Source: Semisulcospira habei
Lineage: Eukaryota; Mollusca; Gastropoda; Semisulcospiridae
Direction of reading: 5' to 3'
Assembly: GCA_036245525.1 (NCBI GenBank)
Contig: BTPG01000005.1
Coordinates: 62,001-126,000 of the forward strand
Length of the DNA: 64,000 nt
Part shown: one piece after another, positions 55,562 to 64,000 of the stretch
Numbering within the stretch: the stretch's first letter is position 1
Layout of the letters: the number at the start of each line of letters is the position of its first letter
Translations under genes and position numbers: made by a program
Notes under the pieces: model-generated
Database searches by the model: none
What the model saw: only the letters and a program-made list of their open reading frames with translations
Told to the model about the DNA's origin: nothing

Positions 55562-55841
55562 ACCTCTCTTTGCATGATGGTCACTCAAAACAGGCTCTGC
55601 TGTATTTGTTGAACTATTGAAAGGGGGCGAGGGTGTTGGGGGGGGGGGGGGGGGGAGAGGAGAAATGGTGGAGAACCCTCCCTTGCCACTGACTCACCCC
55701 GCCCATGGTCTCCTCTGCCCAGCAAATGGACACTTTGATTGGAAGGTGCTCTTGTTTTTCTTATTTCTTCAATGGTTGGCTTGTTGGTTGGTCACTCTAA
55801 AGGTACAGTGGAACCTTTTGTGACCACCCTGTGAGAGATGA

Positions 55842-55923
55842 CATGTCATAAAAGACCATCGTTTAGGTGGCTGTAGCTGTGACTGTGGCTGTCGCCACCT
55901 AAATGATGGTCTTTACTGACATG
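55842..55923. repeat. Palindrome family 3, unexpanded
   Basis: CATGTCATAAAAGACCATCG and its near complement enclose GTAGCTGTGACTGTGGCTGT. It is 280 bases from the expanded copy. Confidence 0.9.
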
Positions 55924-56025
55924 TGACACTTGTTGCCCTTCAACACTTCTCTTGTTTTAACCGATTTTTTATTTTCTTGCAGAAAGATGGTTGCTCAAAA
56001 CGGTTTGTTGCATACGCAAACGTGA

Positions 56026-56504
56026 CGCCTAGCTAAAATTATCGGGAGTGGGCGCATTGGGAGGGGCCTCGATAGTCGGCTCGCTTCGCGGGTTTTGGGA
56101 GAGTTCCAACTAGCGGCACCCTCCGCCTTTTTGTAATTCCAATTAGTAATGTCATCGGTAATGATTTTGAGAAAATAAATTAATTTTTCTTTAAAATGTA
56201 TTTTTTCGAAAAATACTTACCGATGACATTACTCAGAGGTCCCTCCCTCCTTCCCCGCTTGCCGCAGTGGGGCTAGACTCAGTCACTGGCGGGAAAAGCG
56301 TGAGAGCGCCACCGGATAAGGGAGTACGGGAGACCACTCGGGGTTGCAGGGTTATGGCCCCCCCCCAGTGCTTGCCTCCCTTAGTATGAGGGACACACAG
56401 CAAGTTTTTTTTGGCTAAAATTATGAGCTAAGCGAAGGTTCCAATTAGTAATGTCATCGGTAAGTATTTTTCGAAAAAATACATTTTAAAGAAAAATTAA
56501 TTTT
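56026..56504 (+). mobile_element. DIRS copy G, right end only
   Basis: It starts at the recombinase stop (CCTAGCTAAAATTATCGGGA), includes an ICR at 56140-56234 and a right arm with CCCCGCTTGCCGC in normal orientation, and ends AAAGAAAAATTAATTTT about 20 bases before the SLX4 exon 14 acceptor. The element is 5'-truncated, lacking all coding sequence. Confidence 0.9.
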
Positions 56505-56525
56505 GTTTTCTTATGTGTTTTTCAG

Positions 56526-56613
56526 CGAGAGGTCCAGAAGTACGGCCTGAAACCGGTGGGGAAGAAGCGAATGAGAGGTGTATTGAAGGACATTTACCAC
56601 AAGACGCATCAGT
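56526..56613 (+). CDS. SLX4: SLX4 exon 14 of window: SAP domain core
   Basis: The acceptor is TTATGTGTTTTTCAG. The exon encodes REVQKYGLKPVGKKRMRGVL and ends with KDIYHKTHQ, then one base before GTGAGTGC. The YGLKP-x-GKKRM-x-x-x-L-x-x-IY-x-x-THQ arrangement is diagnostic of SLX4. The SLX1-binding domain should follow but is not found in the rest of the window, which is repeats and DIRS copy F. The right end of a truncated DIRS copy (G) stops about 20 bases before this acceptor. Confidence 0.95.
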
Positions 56614-56699
56614 GTGAGTGCCTACCAGTAGCAATGAACAAACTGAGCCCTGAGGTTGTGAACCTGAAAACTGAAAGTTATCCGCCGAATACTTTATTT

Positions 56700-56900
56700 A
56701 CAGTGTCAGTTCAAGGGTGGTGCCAGAATAGCTTGGTGCCAAGTGGCTCCAAGCTATTTTGGCTTCACCCTTGAACTGACTTGTTTGACCCATATCTTGT
56801 TGCAGTGGGGTGGGGCTGAATGTGTTAACCCTGGTGTGTCCACAGCTGCCAGTGGTGTTTACACTACTGGTAGCTATGACCGCGAGGGGGTTAATTATCA
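56700..56900. repeat. Palindrome family 1 and a second hairpin related to the exon 10 palindrome
   Basis: GTTCAAGGGTGGTGCCAGAA opposes its complement at 56706-56778. At 56826-56897 TTAACCCTGGTGTGTCC...AGCTGCCAGT opposes ACTGGTAGCT...GGGGGTTAA around GGTGTTTACACT; its outer TTAACCC and inner GTTTACA resemble 35515-35584. Confidence 0.75.
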
Positions 56901-57066
56901 CCTGAAGCATGTTTGTGGAACAGTGCAGGTGTGCTGTTTAGTGTGACTTTATTTGTGAAAACCAAGGTCGGTCAAAGTCTCAAATGCAGCCACTAAATAC
57001 ATTCACCCTGAAGACTGCTGTGCATCAATCATGATTGTTTAACTGTTTTAGCCCCAGGACCCTGCA

Positions 57067-57320
57067 GCAGGAGATGGATTGATCATGATAATTCAAGGGT
57101 AGTGCCAGATGAGCTTGGCGCCTTCAGGCGCCTAGCTCATCTAGCACTACCCTTGAATTATCATGATCAATCCACCACCTACAACTGGTACATAGTCGTT
57201 AGGCAACACCTCCAAAATTTGAGAAATGGACCTTGGGGCTAAAAGGTTTAAGGGTAGTGCTGGATTAGCTTGGCACCTTCCCAGGTGCCAAGCTAATCAG
57301 ACACTGCCCTTGTGTTATTG
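57067..57320. repeat. Two family 1 palindromes
   Basis: The first (57067-57182) is extended, GGAGATGGATTGATCATGAT facing its complement. The second (57249-57315) has AAGGGTAGTGCTGGATTAGC facing a diverged complement. Confidence 0.85.
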
Positions 57321-57509
57321 TCGTGACCAGTCCATCTGCCGCAGGTAATACACATGCGGTATGGACGCTTCTTGCAGTTGCAGTTGACATGGCAGAGTTC
57401 GCAGTTATTTTACGGTGGACTCTGTTTTGAAGATCCACCTTTTTTTGCAAGTAAACAGTGGTTTTAGGCAGGCTGTCTTGAGCGGTCTGGAAGGGCCCAA
57501 AATAGGACC

Positions 57510-57541
57510 CTGTCATTAAAGACCATGGTCTTTAATGACAG
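57510..57541. repeat. Loop-less family 3 palindrome
   Basis: CTGTCATTAAAGACCA is followed directly by its exact complement: 32 bases, perfect dyad, no loop. Confidence 0.92.
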
Positions 57542-57764
57542 GTGATTTCTCACAAGGGTGGTCGTCAAAACAAGTTTTGCTGTGCCAGTGTTCTGTGACT
57601 GACAGAGACTTGTAGTCTTCACCCTTTGGGTTTCTGTAGCGCTCTTTGTCGCGCGAGGTGATTCCTGCAGGAAAAGTGCTATGGACGGCCAGAAAGTTAA
57701 CCGTCTTAACCCCACAGCCGCATTTCCAAACTTTTGGAGGCATTGCCTAACGCCTGTGTACCAG

Positions 57765-57892
57765 TTGTAGGAGATGGATTGCTCATGATAATTCAAGGGT
57801 AGTGCCGGGTGAACTTGGCGCCTTCAGGCGCCAAGCTCATCTGGCACTACCCTTGAATTATCACGAGCAAAAAATCCATCTCCTGCTGCAGG
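57765..57892. repeat. Palindrome family 1, extended
   Basis: GGAGATGGATTGCTCATGAT opposes GATAATTCAAGGG-type complement ending CCATCTCCTGCTGC. It lies 45 bases before DIRS copy F. Confidence 0.88.
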
Positions 57893-58228
57893 GTCCCGGG
57901 GCGAAATGGGTTAAGCCTGTGGCTGTTGGTTGTGCTTTTGTTTCTTCAAAATTCATACCGATGGCATTACTGTATGGAATACACCTTTAGCTTACCGAAT
58001 TCAGCCTCAAAACCGTTCGTGTTAAAAACACGAAACGGAGCGTCATAGTAGAGTCGTAACCAAGCATCCGGATAGTCTCCCCTCCCTCCATCTGGAAGTG
58101 CATATTCCCGCCAGTTTCACCTTAGCTTCCGGTAGACAAGTTGCGTCGGCTTCAGCCTCCAGCGTTTATCGGATTTCGGAATTTCTTATTCGTGAATTCT
58201 AAACTCTTTGCCTTATAACAATGACGAG

Positions 58229-58408
58229 GTAAGGTCTCGGGTTGTGCCTTCGCAGCCAGCAGAAAATGTTTAGCCGGCAGCGCAGGCACAACTTGAAAGA
58301 AATTGCGGTTCGGGTACAACCGGTTTTCGATTAGTAGTCGTTTCGTGCACGTGGCCTTTCGTTAGTGGCCTCGGGCTTTTACATTCATGTGTGCCTTTTG
58401 TGTTACAG
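58229..58408 (+). other. Predicted leader intron in DIRS ORF1 (copy F)
   Basis: ATG-ACG-AG is followed by GTAAGGTCTCGGG; the acceptor is CCTTTTGTGTTACAG. Joining gives M-T-S-T-Q-L-H-T-C-R-R-C-K-G-F-Q-W-P-S-D, continuous with ORF1. Confidence 0.78.
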
Positions 58409-60731
58409 TACCCAACTGCACACTTGTCGCCGCTGCAAAGGTTTCCAGTGGCCCTCAGACACGCACGCACGCTGTTTACCTTGTTCTGGCTGTTCATCGT
58501 CCCACCCTTGTGGTGTGTGCGCCTCGTGGAAGGAACGGAAATGGTCCCAGCTGTGGGAGTTTTATGGGCGCCGACGACCAGCGGAACAGATTAGACATAG
58601 AGCCGCTCGGCCGTCAACCAAAGAGAGCAACATACCTCATCACCGGACGGAGCCAGGCCCTTCGGTGACAGTTTCTTTTTGCCCCACAGCGCCGCTCTTA
58701 CAAGCTTCTACAGAGAAGGTAGGCTCTCATTCTATTACTAAGTCGCAGAACCCTATCCCGATTGCAAGTCCCCGAATTGTGGGGAGTGGGATGTTGGCCT
58801 GGCAGTCTCAGATGGTCCCCAAGTATCGGTGACAGACTCCTTCGACCCCTTCTACAGAGAAGGTAGGCTCTCATTCTATTACTAAGTCGCAGAACCCTAT
58901 CCCGATTGCAAGTCCCCGAATTGTGGGGAGTGGGATGTTGGCCTGCGCAGTCTCAGATGGTCCCCAAGTATCGGTGACAGAGACTCCTTCGACCCCTTCT
59001 ACAGAGAAGGTAGGCTCTCATTCTATTACTAAGTCGCAGAACCCTATCCCGATTGCAGGTCCCCGGCATGTGGGGAGTGGGATGTTGGCCTGCGCAGTCT
59101 CAGATGGTCCCCAAGTATCGGTGACAGAGACTCCTTCGACCCCTTCTCTCGGCCTTTCGGTTGAAGCGTCGGGGACCAATCAGAAGCGGACAGCCTATGA
59201 GGCTACTGACGCAGTACGGCTTTCATCTCACAGCCCTCGGCGCTCAGAGGTTAGTCTCCATTCCCACAGAGACAATTATTCTACGTCACATCAGTCACCT
59301 AGGACCCGACACACTGGTTCCCCCGCTCGTTCACGGACAAGTTTTTTTACCACAGGGAGTCGTCTAGCTCGGACACATTCGTCGAGCACATCATTTGGGC
59401 ACCGTAGACCGTATTCCCCACAGCAACGGCCGCGGTCCCAGACAAGTCGACTTCTGGATAAGGAGAGACGTTCCTCTCGTCGCTCCCCCTCCAGCAACTG
59501 GCTCCATCGTCATTTTCCTACTGCGCATTCTTATTCACCCCAAAGTCCTCTGCGTCGGTTCACGACGGCTTCGCGAGACAGATCCTTTGGAACCCCACCG
59601 CACTGGACACCTCCGCGGCATGGCGGATCCTGTCAGCATTCTCCGGACCCTGCGACTTATGACTCAGTCTGCACCCGGAAGACTCGGCGTCGGCCCTGCT
59701 GGAGCCAAAGACACCTTCGGACCCACGTAGCCCTCCCGCTTCCGACTTAGTAGAAGAGCTGCCCCTGCTTTCAGAGACTTCTCGGGCTCTAGACGAAGCG
59801 GCACACATCATCGCGACCATTCTTCCTTTGGACGCATGTCCACCTTCACCCCCACTCAAGAGGAAAGCTACGGCTTCAGTGGACGCTCCTTTCCAGGCGA
59901 AAAGATTCAAGTCCCTTCCCCAGCCTCCAGGTTTTCAGGACCTTTCTGACGCTTTCTCCGAACACCTACGACAGGGCAAGCTGCGTGATAAAGGTTTCTT
60001 CGCGGACTCACAGTGGCCCGCTGACATTGACATCCGTTTTCAGCAGAAGTGGTATGCGGGTCACTCTCAAGCCTTCATCTGCCCCCTCCCAGCGGTGGAT
60101 CCTGAAGCCGAACTCCAGGCAGGTGGCCCAGGACCGGTGCGACGTTTCTTCCCACCTGGACTTGAACCCACAGCTACTTTGATCCGGAATTCCATCGCGT
60201 GTACGGGCTTCTTAGATCTAGCTACGCAGGCGGTAGTCCGTGGAGTACAGGAGTTTTGGGGACCGACCCAGTGAGCAGAAATTACGAGATATCCACTCCT
60301 TGGCAGTAACGGCGAATCGGGCAGTACACCATTCGGCCACCAACGCTATCGCGGCAGCAGCTAACTGTGATCTTATGCGGCGTGACGCGGTCTTGCGATC
60401 TTGCCCTGGAATTCCTTCGACCTTCGCCACACAATTACGCCGGGCTCCGCTGGGCGGTTCGTTCCTCTTTGGTCCCTCTTGGCAGGAGGTGAAGACGGCT
60501 GCGAAGGACTTGTGGCCTAGCGTTAACAGAAGGGAACTTTCCAGATTTCCAGCCGGCCGCAAGGATGAGGGTCGCACCCTGCGGACCTTTAGACCCACCT
60601 CTCGTCTTATCACCAGACGTCCCTTTAGGACCAGACAGCAGGCCCCAGCTAGCCGTGGACACTTTTTCCCCGCACGGACCTCCTCCCGTCCCAGCTTCGG
60701 CCGGAAGCAATGGGGGGGTAGGGCCCAATGA
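58409..60731 (+). pseudogene. DIRS ORF1 (Cys-rich N-terminus and gag-like), copy F
   Basis: The Cys-rich start is complete: TCRRCKGFQWPSDTHARC, LPCSGCSSSHPCGVC and WKERKWSQLWEF, with at least eight Cys that could bind zinc. A 147-bp unit is repeated three times at 58707-59140. The first unit has a compensated -1/-2 shift with TGA at 58830. A Ser/Arg-rich stretch follows, then SLHPEDSASALLEP, PPLKRKATASVDAPFQAKRF, GFFADSQWPADIDIRFQQKW and YAGHSQAFICPLPAVDP. A one-base shift near 60265 separates the last part (IHSLAVTANRAVHHS, ANCDLMRRDAVL) which ends at 60731. It is presumed to be the structural protein. Confidence 0.82.
58707..59140 (+). repeat. 147-bp tandem triplication in ORF1 (copy F)
   Basis: Units start near 58707, 58851 and 58998 with TCTACAGAGAAGGTAGGCTC. 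The 49-residue unit includes EKVGSHSITKSQNPIPIA and keeps frame, except that the first unit lost three bases at two places. Confidence 0.93.
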
Positions 60732-62650
60732 CTCTACCTTGGTAACGCCCCCGCCGAATCCCTCCAGTCCTCCAATCGGCGGGAGGCTAGCACATTACAG
60801 CAGCGAGTGGCGGTCACTGTTTCCAGGGGACCCATGGATCCTCAATACGATTTCTCGCGGACTGAAAATCTCATTTCGGACACCTCCCCCTCTGAGGCGG
60901 TCTCCGCTGTGGACACGCATCCCGACAGACCCTTGCTAGGCTTCAGCTCTGCAGGAAGAGATAGCAGGCCGCCACGGAGGTAGTAGCCCGACACGACTCT
61001 CCGGCTTTCTACAGTCGGCTCTTCTTGGTTCCGAAGTCAGGAGACCGATGGCGCCCGGTGATAGACCTCTCTGCGCTCAACAAGTTCATAGTCGCTCCGC
61101 ATTTCCGCATGGAGACAGCAAGAAGTTTGCGGGCCTCGGTGCAACCAATGGATTTTGCCATAAGCCTCGATCTCGCAGATGCTTATCTTCATGTTCCCGT
61201 TCACCCGTTTTCCCGTCGTTACCTACGCTTCGCCTTCCGAGGAGTGGTCTACCAGTTTCGTGCACTTCCCTTCGGCCTCAATCTCAGTCCTTGGATCTTT
61301 ACGAGGATTGTGGACACGGTGGTCTCCAAAGCCAGGCAGACGTCTTCCAGCCTGACTTCCAACTACCTCGACGACCTGCTCCTCCGGAATCAGGAAGTGT
61401 CTCGTCTGGAGGCGGACAGGAACGCACTTCTCAGCCTCCTACACCGACTTGGCTTTGTGGTAAACAGCAGGAAATCGGATCTCTCTCCGTCACGCAGGTT
61501 TGTTCACCTTGGGATGGAGTTCTTGACCGACCTCAACCGGGTACGACTACCACAGGAACGAATCCAGAAGTTGGCGACACTCGCTCACCAGGTGATTCAA
61601 GCGGACGCAGTCCCGGCCAGGACTTGGCTCCAGCTCTTAGGCCTGATCAGCGCTGCTGCGGAACTGTTACCCCTCGGCAGACTTTACTCGCGACCTCTCC
61701 AGTTACATCTGCTGCTCCACTGGAGGCCGTCTTCCGGAGACCTCGTGGCCAGGGTTCCAGTTCCTCAGCTGATTCGACCTCATCTACACAGGTGGACGGA
61801 TCAAGGGTGGTTGGCGACGGGGGTTCCACTCTTCACTCCACCACCTCAACTGTCACTCTTCACGGACGCAAGCCATGCCGGCTGGGGAGCACACTTATTG
61901 CCGGGATTCAGCACCGTCTCGGGTCAGTGGTCGGCGGAACTCCAAGGCAGACACATCAGTTGGCTCGAGCTCAAGGCTGTTTGGTTAGCTGTCATCAACT
62001 GGGAATCTCGGCTCCGCGGCCAGGAGATCTTGATACTTTCAGACAATGCGACGGTGGTAGCCTACATTCAGAAGCAGGGCGGCACCAGGTCTCCGTCCCT
62101 CTGCATGCTGCTTTACCAGATCCTCCTGTGGGGCAGAGATCGGGGGATCTCACTCCGAGCACGACACATCCCGGGCCATCTGAATGTTCTTGCGGACTCT
62201 CTTTCTCGGCAGGGACAACTGCTGCACACTGAATGGTCCCTTCGACCGGACATTTTCCGGATGATCTGTGCACACTGGGAGACTCCCATGTTGGACCTCT
62301 TTGCCACCAGGTGGAACCGTCAGCTTCCGCTGTTCGTCTCACCCTTTCCGGACCTGCTCGCCTGGGCAGTGGACGCTCTTTCCATTCTTTGGGACGGTCT
62401 CATAGCCTATGCCTATCCTCCTTCAGTACTGGTGCCCAAGATCCTTCTGAAGCTCAGAGGATGCAACGCGGTCCTTCTCCATGTCGCCCCCTTCAATTGG
62501 ACCAGGAGTTGGACAACGGATCTATTGAGCCTAGCCACGGATCCTCCACTTCGGCTCCCCACACCACGCACAATGCTGAAGCAGCCCCGGCAGAACCTCT
62601 TCCATCCTTGCCCAGAGAGACTGTTTCTTCACGCCTGGAGATTGTGCGGC
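60565..62650 (+). pseudogene. DIRS RT-RNase H-methyltransferase-like polyprotein (copy F)
   Basis: The frame overlaps the end of ORF1 and has a TAG at 60937 plus a short deletion near 60970; from about 61000 it is open. RT: RPVIDLSALNKFIVAPHFRM, MDFAISLDLADAYLHVPVH and SNYLDDLLLRN (YLDD active site). RNase H: SLFTDASHAGWGAHLLPGF, ILILSDNATVVAYIQKQGG and RARHIPGHLNVLADSLSRQG. Then DLFATRWNRQLPLFVSPFPD, AVDALSILWDGLIAYAYPPS and WTTDLLSLATDPP correspond to the Dam-like methyltransferase of DIRS elements, but the catalytic DPPY is replaced by YPPS. The protein would copy the element RNA into DNA. Confidence 0.9.
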
Positions 62651-63709
62651 AGGCCCTCTCAGCTCGAGGTTTCTCGGGTACTGCAGTGGAGGCAATCTCT
62701 ACAGCCCACAGGCGGTCCACTCGCCAGGTTTACGAAGGCAAGTGGAGAGTTCTACAATCCTGGTGCGAGTCGCAACGCCTCTCCCCCCACGACTTTGACC
62801 ACTCCACAGCTGGCTGAATTCTTCTTGTGGCTGTTCCGCGAACAGAATCTGGCACCCATCACCATCAGAGGTTACCTCTCCATGGTGGCTGACACTTATA
62901 GACACTTGGGACTTCCTGACCCGGGAGCTTGCAAGGATCTCTCTGACTTGATGGCCCACTTTGACCTCCAGCGCCCAGCCACACGCTCCCTCCTGCCACG
63001 TTGGGACCTCGCTTGGGTTTTAACCTGGCTGAACTCCAGTCGTTTTGAGCCTCTTCACTTGGCCCGCCTGGCGGACGTAACCAGGAAAACCTGTTTCCTC
63101 CTGGCCCTTGCTACAGCGGCCAGAGTGAGTGAACTACATGCCCTGTCAGTGGACCCTACATGTTTGCAGTTCCGGACAGGGGGAGCAGTAAATCTCCTAC
63201 CCAATCCTGCCTTCCTGGCAAAGAATAGACTCCCTTCGGCTGCACCTCAAGTGTTGAGCCTACACCCTCTCACAAGTCTTGATTGCTCCCAAATATCTCG
63301 GCTGCAGGATCCGGTCCGTGCTTTGAAGGTTTACCTCAAAAGAGTGAAGTACATCAGGAGAGGCCGCTCTCGCCTCTTCCTACCTTTAGCGTCGGCACGG
63401 ACCGACATCTCAGCCCAGACGATTTCCTTCTGGCTGAGATGGGTCATTCGCTCCGCCTACAAAGATATCTCTCCAGAAGGGGCTAAGAGATTGCGAATAC
63501 GGGCACATGAGATTAGAGCGGTCGCCGCCAGCATCGCTTTCGACCGCAACTGCGCAGCCAGGGATATCATAGCGGCAGTCGGGTGGCAAACAGAGTCCAC
63601 CTTCGCACGCTACTATCTCCGAGACCTCTCCGCACAACGCGAGACACTGGCACTTGTCGGAGACATCTCGGCGGCGCAACACTCCCTCCGGGCGCCTCTC
63701 GCGCCATAG
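62590..63709 (+). pseudogene. DIRS tyrosine recombinase (copy F), nearly intact
   Basis: The N-terminal DNA-binding part lies in the +1 frame: LEIVRQALSARGFSGTAVEA and RSTRQVYEGKWRVLQSWCES. A one-base change near 62800 puts the rest in the RT frame: QLAEFFLWLFREQNLAPITI, DVTRKTCFLLALATAARVSE with LHAL (catalytic Arg), RIRAHEIRAVAASIAFDRNC (His, Arg), GWQTESTFARYYLRDLSAQR (Tyr). The frame ends at TAG 63707-63709. As a result one continuous open frame runs from about 61000 to 63709, but its stretch of some 50 residues around 62650-62800 is out of register, so it is not a functional fusion. The enzyme would integrate a circular intermediate. Confidence 0.88.
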
Positions 63710-63814
63710 GTAAGCAACCTTAGCTGAATTCGTCGGGAGGTTGCCCCTCGAAGCTGAAGGTATTGCAATGGCACGGCTTGGGCGGCACCCTCCTCCTCTT
63801 TGTTATTCTTCCAT

Positions 63815-63905
63815 ACAGTAATGCCATCGGTATGAATTTTGAAGAAACAAATGTATTTTTCTCTAAAAGATATTTTTTCGAAAAATACTTACCGATGGCA
63901 TTACT
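63815..63905. repeat. Internal complementary region of DIRS copy F
   Basis: CAGTAATGCCATCGGTATGA, TTTTGAAGAAACAAATGTAT and AAAGATATTTTTTCGAAAAA. The GGTATGAATTTTGAAG variant mirrors copy F's own left terminus (CTTCAAAATTCATACC), showing that the ICR is copied from the element's own ends. Confidence 0.92.
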
Positions 63906-64000
63906 CACAGGACCCTCCCACCTGCCCCGCTTGCCGCCAGCATGCTAAGGAGAAACTGGCGGGAATATGCACTTCCGGATGGAGGGAGGGGAGACTATGC

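Larger units (their letters stand above)
57938..64000 (+). mobile_element. DIRS copy F (best preserved, cut by window end)
   Basis: The left terminus is TTGTTTCTTCAAAATTCATA. The left arm (57960-58140) is inverted after the ICR (63815-63905), and the window ends within the right arm. The order is leader with intron, ORF1, RT-RNase H-methyltransferase-like, recombinase, ICR. Lesions are few: a local frameshift and stop in ORF1, a one-base shift in the gag-like part, a TAG and a small deletion before the RT, and a one-base shift in the recombinase N-domain. It is therefore the youngest or least damaged copy here. Confidence 0.93.

Noticed and set aside
54939..55562. Long open frames rich in Thr/Ala or Gln/Ser-His-Ser
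   Set aside because: They arise from the CACAGCTACAGC satellite in the hairpin loop; all frames are open because of the repeat.
61025..63709. Intact 894-codon fusion protein in DIRS copy F
   Set aside because: The stretch around 62650-62800 is out of register with all other copies; the fusion results from a one-base change.

Overview
The window is animal nuclear DNA. Its only recognisable host gene is an internal part of SLX4, the scaffold of structure-specific nucleases, read on the + strand. Fourteen exons can be traced from 1568 to 56613 by conserved protein motifs, GT/AG borders and matching codon phases. They hold the C-terminal half of a UBZ4 zinc finger, the XPF-binding (MLR-like) region, a BTB domain split over three exons, a long acidic and SPP-rich linker, a region with duplicated SUMO-interaction-like motifs, and the SAP domain. 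Earlier exons and the terminal SLX1-binding domain lie outside the window. The DIRS, tRNA-SINE and palindromic-repeat content suggests a marine invertebrate, perhaps a mollusc; the species cannot be named from sequence alone.

The introns are crowded with mobile DNA. Seven DIRS-type tyrosine-recombinase retrotransposon copies, all on the + strand, sit at 1-574 (A, right end only), 5053-12911 (B), 16434-22740 (C), 37780-44484 (D), 47948-54334 (E), 56026-56504 (G, right end only) and 57938-64000 (F, best preserved, cut by the window end). A short left-end remnant lies at 32453-32490. Full copies share one layout: left inverted arm, a leader with a small intron, ORF1 (Cys-rich N-terminus then gag-like), RT-RNase H-degenerate methyltransferase, tyrosine recombinase in the +1 frame, an internal complementary region (ICR), and the right inverted arm. 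The ICR joins the complements of both outer ends, which is the hallmark of DIRS1.

The intron between exons 7 and 8 is mainly an 82/83-bp satellite. It was hit by a LINE with a 5' twin-priming inversion (25482-27909, 11-bp target duplication) and by a 1-kb TTAA-flanked element with long inverted repeats (28471-29491). The intron between exons 11 and 12 holds a short hAT-like element with a BED-type zinc finger. A tRNA-derived SINE lies at 37277-37695, and a 5'-truncated LINE tail is nested inside DIRS copy D.

Several families of near-perfect palindromes recur throughout the introns. Two palindromes lie inside the largest SLX4 coding exon and keep the reading frame. The observations most worth following are the conserved ORF1 leader intron (absent in copy E), the in-place inversion of the right arm in copy E, the satellite made from DIRS terminal cores in copy B, the exonised palindromes, and the all-sense, splice-site-proximal placement of the DIRS copies.
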